Shown: positions 38,266-45,851 of the stretch, piece by piece
Position numbering within the stretch: the first letter of the stretch is position 1
How the letters are laid out: every line of letters begins with the position of its first letter
Source: Nostocoides sp.
Lineage (GTDB): Bacteria > Actinomycetota > Actinomycetes > Actinomycetales > Dermatophilaceae
Length of the DNA: 64,000 nucleotides
Assembly (NCBI GenBank): GCA_016702415.1
Contig: JADJEA010000025.1
Span: 160,060-224,059, forward strand
Direction of reading: 5' to 3'
Position numbers and translations under genes: made by a program
Notes under the pieces: model-generated
Seen by the model: only the letters and a program-made list of their open reading frames with translations
Database searches by the model: none
What the model was told of the DNA's origin: nothing

Positions 38266-41200
38266 TCAGTTCGGCTGACGGGGGTCGTCGAAGGTCAGAT
38301 TGGAGAAGTCGAGAGTGGGCGCCCCCGCGTCGTTCGAGGAGGATGCCGCCGGCGTGCCACGTTCCTGGTCCATCCATGGCTGCGCGTCGTCCGGAGAAGA
38401 GTGAACCGGAGCAGTGGCCTCACTCGGAGGTCCGAACGTGCCCGGCGATCCCGGTGGCACGATCAGCGGAGCGGTCCGGTCATCGAGGCCCGAGGCCCAC
38501 GGATTCGTGGCCGACTGCCCGGACGGCTGCATGGCGGGTAAACCGGACTGGTCGACTCCGCCGGGTGAAGGCGGCGGTGGCCACTGAGGGGACGAGGCAC
38601 CGGGGGGGTTCACGGACGGTGTCGCCCATGGATCGGGTGCAGCACCGCCGACCGGGGCAGCCCCCCATGGATCTGGATTAGGGGTGGGGGCGGACAAGGC
38701 GGACGTCGCCCACGGATCGGGGGCGGGACCACCAGCGCCAGGATCGGTCCACGGGTTCCCCGACCCGGATCCGCTGGGCTGGGATGCGGCTCCCCACGGG
38801 TCCGACGATGCAGCCCCCGCTGCACCCGCCGTCTGGGCCCAGGGATCCCCGCCCTGGGAACCGCTCGTCGGGGCCGTCGCCCACGGGTTCCCAGAACCGC
38901 CTCCGGCCCATGCGGAGTCCGGGTCGACCAGGCTCGGGCCGCCAGTGCCGGATCCACCGGGGTCGACCATTCCACCGCCGCCGGTCTCCGAGGCCGACCC
39001 CGCCAGGGACGCGAGTCTTTGCGGAATGTCCGCGAGCGCTCCAGCCACCAGGTCCGCACGTTTCTCCGGCGACGCGTCTGCGCTGGCGAGGAGGAGGAGT
39101 CGACCCTGGCCTGGACCGCGCTCGGGGGCGTTGAAGAGCGCCCAGTTGTTGTGGATGGCGAGTGGAAGTTCCGCTGCCCCGTCCTTGCGGGGACTCGTGT
39201 TTGCCTTCGAGATGCCCGTGGCACCTGCGACGGTGGCTAGCACCATGCCGGCCCCGAAGGGCAACCACCCATTCCTCACCTTGAGCAGGGCTGGACCGAT
39301 GGTCAGGCTCTTGGCTCCTCCTGAGGTGATTGGAATTGGATCGCGCAGTTCCGTCTTGGCGATTTCGAAGGGCATCCCATTGCGGGTTACTTGACCCCCT
39401 TCGACTGCGATATCGAAGACCCCACCGACGAGGGGGAGGGGAGGAATCTTGCTCGCCATCGACTTGGACAGATACATCAGCCCAAGAGGTATGCCGAGGC
39501 CTGCGCCGAGGCAGAGGACGAACATGAGCCACTTCATCCCCCCATTCGGGGGTTTGTCGAGGTTGGCGGTGAACTTCACTGGCTTGGTATGGGCGCGCCC
39601 CGGCTCGTCGGCCGGAGCGAGATGTGCAGTCACCGTTCCGTTTACGGCACCGTTCGCGGGCGAGCCGGTCGTGAACGTGACGGCAATATCCTTCGACTCT
39701 CCGTCCGAGAGCTTGACGCACGATTGAGCGGAATTGGCGGCACTCGTCAGTCCCACAGTCCCCGCCTGCTCCGGTGCCGCGATCACTTTCGCCGCATCGA
39801 ACCAGACACAGCCTGGCCCGGTCGCTTTGATGGACCCATCCGCCTTCGCAGCACCAGTAGCGGTCCCGAAATCGACCCTGTCGGCGACGGAGGGGAAGCC
39901 GACCGGCGGGAGGACCGTCACGTCGAAGTCACTCGATGCAGCCTTGAGCTGGGTGCCGGGAATAGTGGCGCCCTTTGCAGGCTTGACCGGGGCCGTCGTC
40001 AAACTCGCGGTGACAGTGAGGGAACCTTTCCCTTCGGCCGCGGACGTGAGATCGAGGGGCAGCGGCGCTGCCAACGCCGCGGCGTCCAGACCAGTAGCGA
40101 CCGGAATCTCGGTGCCCGCAGAGTCCGTGAATGTAGCGTCCACACGTACCGAACCAAGGAGCGACGACGGATCGATCACCGTGCCGTCATGGTGCTTCAA
40201 GCCGAAGGACACGGGAGCGGACTTCTCCCCGGCGTAGATCTTCGCGGACGGCAAGGTGACCGATGGCTCGATGTCGCCGGACAGTTCGAGCGAGGTCACC
40301 GACTTGGCGGTGCCCGACCCTTTGTCGGGATCCACGAAGACCACCGCCCACACGCCGGTCCAATCCCCAGTGGCGGTCAGGTCCAGTGACGTGGTGCGCT
40401 TGGACAATCCTTCGCTGTGGACGGTGGCCGCATCGACATGTGTGTCTTGCTCACCCGTGGTGGGGATCTCAACGGCCTTGCGTTTGGGCGAGACGATGAA
40501 GAGTTTGAGTCCCTCGACGCTGGCGGATGCCGCGATGTGCACCCTCGTGATGGAGGAGTCGAGAACGAATCGGTGAGAATGGGCAGGGCAGACCTCTCCC
40601 TGGCAGACGCCGAGACGCTGGACCAAAGGCAGCTGACCGGGACTGCGAACGGCATCAAAGGCCAAGATGAGTTCGTCGATGTCGGTAGCAAGATGGAAGT
40701 CTCCCGTGCCCGCGGCCGGGACCGCTCCGCATCCATTGTCCCCGAGCGCGATCGCCTTCATGAGGTCGAAGTCCGCGGGGACGGCTGTCCCTGCGGCCAG
40801 CCCGACCGCGAACGTCGCAATACCGGACGAGCGCACCTGGTCGGCCACGCCGCCACGACGGCAGAGATCTTTGGAGGCAGCTGCTGTCGCTGCCGCGTTG
40901 GAGGTGCCCTTGTCCTTGAGATATGGCTTTAGCGCGACGACGGCCTTGCCGTTGACAACGGCGGGAAAGGTCGCAAACGCGTCAAGCTTCCCATCGCTGA
41001 ACCACAGGATCGCTTGACATGTCGACCCACCCTTCTGGGACCGCTGAGCCAGCGCCTTGCGCGCTCCATCCAGCGCCATCCAGTAGTCGGTCTGTTGGCC
41101 GTGATTGCGTCCTCGAAACTGCTCGAGATCAGCCTTGATCTGCGAGTAGTCCTCGCTGGCGTCGAGCCACTTCCCCGAGCCGTCCATAACGTCATCGGCG

Positions 41201-41538
41201 AACCCCATGGTCTGGATGGCGATCGTGACACCCGACTCGGAGCTCAGCGCACTCCACTGCTTGACGAGGTACTTCGCCGCGTCCACCCTGGCGCCCCCGG
41301 GGTCACTTTGTTGGAGCGACCCGGACTCGTCCAGGAGAAGGACCACATCCGCAGTTCGTTTGCCGCTGAGACACGCACCGAACTTCGCGATCCCAGTGGA
41401 GCCTCCCGGGCTCGCGACAGAGGGAGACGCGACGACCGCCGGCGCCCCCGGAGCTCCGCTGGACGAGGCGAGGGCGGATGCGCTGGGTGTGGCCAGGGCG
41501 AGGACCGCCGTAGTCAAGGCGCGCGTGATCCGGCTCAT
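38266..41538 (-). CDS. Secreted/membrane vWA protein with DPW-rich tail
   Basis: A 1090-residue protein: signal peptide (MSRITRALTTAVLALA...), extracytoplasmic vWA domain with MIDAS DESGSLQQ near residue 70, beta-sandwich domains (about 330-690), a transmembrane helix (LMFVLCLGAGLGIPLGLMYL), a small cytoplasmic beta domain, and a disordered Pro/Gly/Ser-rich C-terminal tail with about nine [DN]PW motifs. The vWA thus faces outside and the tail inside. ATG 41538 overlaps the preceding stop by four bases. A sensor that reports to the cytoplasmic tubulin/GTPase part is a reasonable reading. Confidence 0.8.
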   Translation of the reverse strand: MSRITRALTTAVLALATPSASALASSSGAPGAPAVVASPSVASPGGSTGIAKFGACLSGKRTADVVLLLDESGSLQQSDPGGARVDAAKYLVKQWSALSSESGVTIAIQTMGFADDVMDGSGKWLDASEDYSQIKADLEQFRGRNHGQQTDYWMALDGARKALAQRSQKGGSTCQAILWFSDGKLDAFATFPAVVNGKAVVALKPYLKDKGTSNAAATAAASKDLCRRGGVADQVRSSGIATFAVGLAAGTAVPADFDLMKAIALGDNGCGAVPAAGTGDFHLATDIDELILAFDAVRSPGQLPLVQRLGVCQGEVCPAHSHRFVLDSSITRVHIAASASVEGLKLFIVSPKRKAVEIPTTGEQDTHVDAATVHSEGLSKRTTSLDLTATGDWTGVWAVVFVDPDKGSGTAKSVTSLELSGDIEPSVTLPSAKIYAGEKSAPVSFGLKHHDGTVIDPSSLLGSVRVDATFTDSAGTEIPVATGLDAAALAAPLPLDLTSAAEGKGSLTVTASLTTAPVKPAKGATIPGTQLKAASSDFDVTVLPPVGFPSVADRVDFGTATGAAKADGSIKATGPGCVWFDAAKVIAAPEQAGTVGLTSAANSAQSCVKLSDGESKDIAVTFTTGSPANGAVNGTVTAHLAPADEPGRAHTKPVKFTANLDKPPNGGMKWLMFVLCLGAGLGIPLGLMYLSKSMASKIPPLPLVGGVFDIAVEGGQVTRNGMPFEIAKTELRDPIPITSGGAKSLTIGPALLKVRNGWLPFGAGMVLATVAGATGISKANTSPRKDGAAELPLAIHNNWALFNAPERGPGQGRLLLLASADASPEKRADLVAGALADIPQRLASLAGSASETGGGGMVDPGGSGTGGPSLVDPDSAWAGGGSGNPWATAPTSGSQGGDPWAQTAGAAGAASSDPWGAASQPSGSGSGNPWTDPGAGGPAPDPWATSALSAPTPNPDPWGAAPVGGAAPDPWATPSVNPPGASSPQWPPPPSPGGVDQSGLPAMQPSGQSATNPWASGLDDRTAPLIVPPGSPGTFGPPSEATAPVHSSPDDAQPWMDQERGTPAASSSNDAGAPTLDFSNLTFDDPRQPN

Positions 41539-42128
41539 CGCGACGCCACCCATTCCGCGATGACGTATGCCGACGCCGCCACCGCGAGCAGACAGGCCCC
41601 GGCGACGGACATGCTTGCCGGTCGGGCCCAGGCGCCCTCGTAGGAAGCTCGGGCGCGCTGCCTCTCGTCCAGCTTGATGAATTGACCGAGCGCGAGGATC
41701 GCCACCGGACCGGCTAGGAGCCAACTCCCCGCGCCGAGGAGGAGGGAGCGGTGGAATAGCAACGCCACCAGGCCCCCGATGAAGGCGATGGTCGTGCTCG
41801 CGGCCGCGATGGCGAACCACAGGACCGGGGGTTTGCCGGCGGGCAAGGTCGTCACGGGGCCCCCGCTCTGGAAGGGGTCGTCCGCTGGCCATGACGTGGG
41901 GGCCGTTCCTGGTGGCACGGACCCCGGTAGTCCGCCCGGCCCATCAGGCCAACCGAACTGAGAGTCGGACTGCTGGCCGCCGGGCGCGGATGTGCCGGTC
42001 CAGGCCGTCCCCTGGTCTGGGGTGCCGGGCCATCCCGTGTCAGGGGCGGCGGCTCCGGGTGCCTCCCAGGGCGCTCGAACCCCGGGGCCGGAGTCGAACC
42101 CGGAGAAGTCCTTCTCGGTGAAGCTCAT
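41535..42128 (-). CDS. Small membrane protein, first gene of the operon
   Basis: A 197-residue protein: Pro/Gly/Trp-rich disordered N-terminus of about 90 residues (PWEAPG, DTGWPGTP, TAWTG), then three predicted membrane helices (VLWFAIAAASTTIAFIGGLV, LLLGAGSWLLAGPVAILALG, ASMSVAGACLLAVAASAYVI). ATG 42128 is preceded by GAGGACG. Its layout resembles the divergent gene at 42512, so the two may be paralogues or partners. Family not recognised. Confidence 0.75.
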   Translation of the reverse strand: MSFTEKDFSGFDSGPGVRAPWEAPGAAAPDTGWPGTPDQGTAWTGTSAPGGQQSDSQFGWPDGPGGLPGSVPPGTAPTSWPADDPFQSGGPVTTLPAGKPPVLWFAIAAASTTIAFIGGLVALLFHRSLLLGAGSWLLAGPVAILALGQFIKLDERQRARASYEGAWARPASMSVAGACLLAVAASAYVIAEWVASR

Positions 42129-42339
42129 GGTCGTCCTCTTCAAGCGGGGTGTGCCGCGGATGGCCCGCTGAGGTCGGCCGTGAGTGCACCTCTCGGGGGG
42201 CCACTGTCAACTTGCCGGAGTGGCCGGGGCGGGACCAGTCCCCACATTGAGGGACACGGCCTCGATCGGGAGCAGAGGAGGAGGTCCGCCATAATGGCGC
42301 TCCGCGAGACAGGCTATTTATGGCGTCACGCCGTCGTCA

Positions 42340-42357
42340 GTCCCCCAACAAGGGGAC
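42340..42357. promoter_or_regulatory. GTCCC-N8-GGGAC site 1
   Basis: GTCCCCCAACAAGGGGAC, with 6-bp arms GTCCCC/GGGGAC. Same size and core as the second site 67 bp away; candidate operator of the divergent genes. Confidence 0.55.
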
Positions 42358-42399
42358 CTTTCAGCGGCCCAATCCCCGTCTGCCAGATGTGGTCTGGCG

Positions 42400-42431
42400 C
42401 GTCGGTGTCCCACAAATGGGGGACACCGACG
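42400..42431. promoter_or_regulatory. GTCCC-N8-GGGAC site 2 with extended arms
   Basis: Core GTCCCACAAATGGGGGAC at 42407-42424 inside a perfect 12-bp inverted repeat, CGTCGGTGTCCC (42400-42411) and GGGACACCGACG (42420-42431), loop of 8. No T-run follows, so not a terminator. Confidence 0.6.
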
Positions 42432-42511
42432 GAACGGCATACGTCTCTAGCATGAGTCGCGAGGCGGCGGGCGGCCGCAATCGAAGGGTGTCGGCGAGGG
42501 GAGGTGGCACG

Positions 42512-43246
42512 ATGGCGGACCCGTGGTCGACAGACGACCTCCGGTTGACTGACCCCGACGCGTTCCCAGGGCAAGGGCAGCCCGGAAGTCCCTATGGAAC
42601 CTGGCCAGCCTCACCCTCGACTCCCTCATGGCCGAACTTCGGCGACGCACCGAGCGTCAGCCAGGTGGGGCCGACATTCCCGTCGGCTGTCGCGCCGTCT
42701 CAAAGCGTCGACCTGTGGGGTCAGCCGCAGGCCGCGGTAACCCCCTACTCGGTCAATCCCGGGGTGGGCGCCTCGGTCGCCCCCGCAGCGGTGTCCAAAA
42801 GGAGAAGCGGGCGCCTGAGCGTCACCGCTTTCATGGTTGTGCTGCTGGGCACGGTGCTCGGAGCCGGGCTGCTGTATCAGTCGGTCGCGTCGATCAGCCT
42901 GATCTCGCGGGATCCGCTGGGCGACGGCCTTTTGTGGCTCACCGGTTGGGTCGGCATGGACATCGTCATCACCATCGGCCTCATCCTGGCGTTGATCGCG
43001 TTGATCCGCGGCCCGCGCCGGGCCGTCGCCGGCATCTCTCTCGCGATCGGCGTTCTCATCACACCGTTCGTCTTTCTTGGCGCGCTGCAACTCGGGGCCA
43101 ACACCGTGCAGGAGCGAGCACGATCGCAACTGGCAGGCACTGCTGGCGCAGCCGAGCAATCCGTGCTTGAGTACGCCGACTCGCATGGGGTTGATCTCGG
43201 CCCAATGCGCCCGATCCTCCGCGCGCTCCTCGACGACGGTCGATGA
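42512..43246 (+). CDS. Membrane protein divergent from the tubulin operon
   Basis: A 244-residue protein beginning MADPWSTDD, with a disordered Pro/Ser-rich N-terminus of about 100 residues and three membrane helices (VTAFMVVLLGTVLGAGLLY, MDIVITIGLILALIALI, GISLAIGVLITPFVFLGAL) and a short cytoplasmic C-tail. GGGGAGG eight bases before ATG 42512 fixes the start over longer in-frame options. It shares the DPW motif and layout with the neighbouring genes and their palindromes, so it probably belongs to the same system. DUF4190-like in appearance, not proven. Confidence 0.75.
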   Translation: MADPWSTDDLRLTDPDAFPGQGQPGSPYGTWPASPSTPSWPNFGDAPSVSQVGPTFPSAVAPSQSVDLWGQPQAAVTPYSVNPGVGASVAPAAVSKRRSGRLSVTAFMVVLLGTVLGAGLLYQSVASISLISRDPLGDGLLWLTGWVGMDIVITIGLILALIALIRGPRRAVAGISLAIGVLITPFVFLGALQLGANTVQERARSQLAGTAGAAEQSVLEYADSHGVDLGPMRPILRALLDDGR

Positions 43247-43337
43247 CTCGTGGAGTTGATCTAGCACGACGTTTGTCCAGTGAGGACACTCCACGCCGAC
43301 GGCGAAGGGCCAAGCCCGGCACCCGTAGGTTGAGACC

Positions 43338-44315
43338 ATGCAGGCCATCACCATCCCCTCCCCCGGCGGACCCGACGCGCTCGTCCTGGCCGAGGTGCCC
43401 GACCCCACCCCGGCGGCCGGGGAGGTGCGGATCGCGGTGGCGGCGGCGGGGGTCAACCGCGCGGATGTCATGCAGCGGATGGGGTTCTATCCGCCGCCGG
43501 AGGGGGCGTCGGCATACCCCGGCTTGGAAGTCAGCGGGACGATCGACGCTCTCGGGGAGGGGGCGACCGGGTGGGCGGTCGGTGACCAGGTCTGTGCGCT
43601 GCTCACCGGCGGGGGGTATGCCGAGAGGGTCTGCGTCCCTGCGGCCCAGGTCCTGCCCGTCCCGGACGGGGTGAGCCTGCGGGATGCTGCCGCGCTGCCG
43701 GAGGTCGTCGCGACGGTCTGGTCCAATGTCTTCCTCACCGCGAATCTCCAACCAGGAGAGATCGTTCTCGTCCATGGCGGGTCGTCCGGGATCGGGACGA
43801 TGGCGATCCAGCTGGCCCGGGAGGCGAGGGCGACCGTCGCCGTCACCGCCGGGTCCGCCGCCAAATTGGCCGTATGCCGCGACCTCGGCGCCCGCATCCT
43901 CGTCAACTATCGGGACGAGGACTTCGTCGCCGTGGTGAAGGAGGCGACCGGTGGCGCCGGGGCGGACGTCGTCCTTGACAACATGGGCGCGAAGTACCTT
44001 CCCCGCAATGTCGAGGTCCTCGCCACCAACGGCCGGCTCGTCGTTATCGGGCTGCAGGGCGGAGTGAGGGGCGAACTCGACCTCGGCCGTCTCCTGAGCA
44101 AGCGCGCGGCGGTCATCGCCACCTCCCTACGGGCCCGGCCACCGGCGGAGAAGGCGACCATCATCGCCGCCGTTCGGGAGCACGTCTGGCCCCTCGTCGA
44201 GGCGGGACGGGTGCGGCCGGTGGTGCACGCGGCATACCCCCTCGGCGGTGCCGCCGACGCCCATCGGGAAATGGAGTCGAGCGCCCACATCGGCAAGATC
44301 CTGCTCACGACCTGA
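43338..44315 (+). CDS. NAD(P)H quinone oxidoreductase (zeta-crystallin/PIG3 type)
   Basis: A 325-residue medium-chain dehydrogenase/reductase without the zinc ligands: GVNRADVMQRMGFYPPP (PIG3-like signature), LPEVVATVWSNVF, nucleotide-binding VHGGSSGIGTMAIQLAR, and DVVLDNMGAKYLPRNVE. Reduces quinones or alkenals with NADPH. Complete and monocistronic in appearance; no link to neighbours is evident. Confidence 0.92.
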   Translation: MQAITIPSPGGPDALVLAEVPDPTPAAGEVRIAVAAAGVNRADVMQRMGFYPPPEGASAYPGLEVSGTIDALGEGATGWAVGDQVCALLTGGGYAERVCVPAAQVLPVPDGVSLRDAAALPEVVATVWSNVFLTANLQPGEIVLVHGGSSGIGTMAIQLAREARATVAVTAGSAAKLAVCRDLGARILVNYRDEDFVAVVKEATGGAGADVVLDNMGAKYLPRNVEVLATNGRLVVIGLQGGVRGELDLGRLLSKRAAVIATSLRARPPAEKATIIAAVREHVWPLVEAGRVRPVVHAAYPLGGAADAHREMESSAHIGKILLTT

Positions 44316-44366
44316 GGCCGAGCCTGGCGCCCGGGGTGAGTCGGGCCGGGGTCGGAGCCGGTCGGC

Positions 44367-44429
44367 ATACCCGGTATTGACCTGACGTCATACTCGGTAT
44401 ACCGTGGCGCTGTCGCAGATACTCGGTAT
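44367..44429 (+). promoter_or_regulatory. Promoter and three ATAC-N3-GTAT sites of the PadR-ABC operon
   Basis: ATACCCGGTAT (44367-44377), ATACTCGGTAT (44390-44400) and ATACTCGGTAT (44419-44429). A -35-like TTGACC (44377-44382) and -10-like TACCGT (44400-44405) are 17 bp apart and interleaved with the sites, as expected for autorepression by the PadR protein encoded next. Confidence 0.65.
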
Positions 44430-44502
44430 ACCCGTGCGCCGGACCGGCCGCGGTTCGCCGACATCACCTTCCGCGACTGACCCACGACGAGAGGAGCCGC
44501 CG

Positions 44503-45128
44503 ATGTCGGTCAAGCTCGGTCTGCTCGCCCTCCTGGCGGAAGAGTCGATGTATGGCGCGCAGTTGCGCAGCGAGTTCGAGGCCCGGACCGGGGGGACCTG
44601 GCCACTGAACGTCGGGCAGGTCTACACCACCCTCGCCCGGCTCGAGCGCGACGGCCTGGTCGACCACGACGACGCCGCCGACGAGGAGGGTCGCATTCGC
44701 TACCACCTCACCGACCGCGGGCGCACCGAGGTCATGGCGTGGTGGGAGACCCCGGTCGATCGCGACGACACCCCGCGGGACGAACTCGTCATCAAGCTCG
44801 CTCTCGCCGTGACCACCCCCGGCGTCGATGTGCACCAGGTCGTCCAAACGCAGCGGACCGCGACCCTGCGGCACCTGCGCGACCTGACCCGGCTGAAGGT
44901 CCAGGCCAGCGACCGCCACGCCAGCGGCGCCGGTGGCCCGAACGATCTCGCCTGGCTCCTCGTCGTCGAGAACCTCATCTTCGGAGCGGAAGGCGAGATC
45001 CGGTGGCTCGACCACGTCGAGGCGAGCCTGGCGCGGGCGGCGAGCACGCGGCATACGGACCGGGCGGATGGCGCACACTCCGCAACCACGAAGTCCACCA
45101 CCGACCGCCTGCAGGGGGCCCACCATGA
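44503..45128 (+). CDS. PadR-family transcriptional regulator, frameshifted C-terminus
   Basis: PadR winged-helix regulator, about 207 residues: GLLALLAEESMYGAQLRSEF, PLNVGQVYTTLARLERDGLV, RYHLTDRG, and a C-terminal helical domain. AGAGGAG precedes ATG 44503. The reading frame has no stop until 45669, running through the ABC gene. Adding one G to the GGGGG at about 45112 puts it in the frame ending at TGA 45128, which overlaps the next ATG (ATGA), the usual PadR-ABC coupling. So the end given assumes a missing G. Probably represses its own transporter operon. Confidence 0.82.
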
Positions 45129-45850
45129 CCACACCCGTCCTTCGTCTCGTCGACGTCGTGCGCACGCACGGCGACGGCGACACCGCAGTCCACGCCCTGC
45201 GCGGCGTGAGCCTGGACGTCCTCCCCGGGGAACTCGTCGCCGTCATGGGGCCGAGCGGATCGGGCAAGTCGACGCTGCTCAACCTCGCCGGCGGTCTCGA
45301 CAAGGCGACCAGCGGGCAGGTCTACATCGAGGACTCCGAGATCGGTGGGCTCACCCCGGCGCAACTGGCGGCGCTGCGGCGCCGACGGGTCGGCTTCGTC
45401 TTCCAGGACTTCAACCTCATCCCCTCGCTGACCGCCGGCGAGAACGTCGCCCTCCCCCTCGAGCTCGACGGCACCCCCGCACGGCAAGCGCGTGGCTTGG
45501 CCGCCGACGCGCTCGAGCTCGTCGGGTTGCGCGACCTGATCGACCGCTTCCCCGACAAGATGTCCGGCGGACAGCAGCAGCGCGTCGCCATCGCGAGAGC
45601 GCTCGTCGGCGACCGTCGCCTGGTGCTCGCCGACGAGCCGACCGGTGCCCTGGATTCGCACACCGGTGAAGGGGTGCTGCGAGTGCTGCGGGAGCGGTGC
45701 GATGGGGGCTCCGCGGGGCTGCTGGTGACCCACGAGGCACGACACGCCGCGTGGGCCGACCGGGTGGTCTTCCTGCGCGACGGGATCGTCGTCGACACCA
45801 CCGGGCGGCCGGATGAGGTCGACGATCTCCTTGTCGGGGCGGCGCACTGA
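45125..45850 (+). CDS. ABC transporter ATP-binding protein (MacB/LolD type)
   Basis: A 241-residue ATPase: Walker A GPSGSGKST, Q-loop VFQDFNLIPSLTA, signature MSGGQQQRVAIARAL, Walker B LVLADEPTGALD, and H-loop VTHEAR. Powers the FtsX-type permease that follows one base after its stop. The family exports peptides, antibiotics or lipids, or acts in cell-envelope signalling; substrate unknown. Confidence 0.94.
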   Translation: MTTPVLRLVDVVRTHGDGDTAVHALRGVSLDVLPGELVAVMGPSGSGKSTLLNLAGGLDKATSGQVYIEDSEIGGLTPAQLAALRRRRVGFVFQDFNLIPSLTAGENVALPLELDGTPARQARGLAADALELVGLRDLIDRFPDKMSGGQQQRVAIARALVGDRRLVLADEPTGALDSHTGEGVLRVLRERCDGGSAGLLVTHEARHAAWADRVVFLRDGIVVDTTGRPDEVDDLLVGAAH

Positions 45851-45851
45851 G

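Larger units (their letters stand above)
42129..42511. promoter_or_regulatory. Divergent promoter region of the tubulin/TerD system
   Basis: 383 bp between the leftward operon and a rightward membrane gene. It holds two GTCCC-N8-GGGAC palindromes (separate entries) and, on the minus strand, a TTGACA -35-like box at 42205-42210; a matching -10 is not clear. Reading frames within it show no protein similarity. Confidence 0.55.

Noticed and set aside
38266..39000. DPW motifs as eukaryotic AP2-adaptor binding sites
   Set aside because: Same letters as endocytic motifs, but there is no bacterial adaptor; similarity is coincidental.
42400..42431. 12-bp inverted repeat as an intrinsic terminator
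   Set aside because: No T-run on either strand and it lies between divergent genes, upstream of both.
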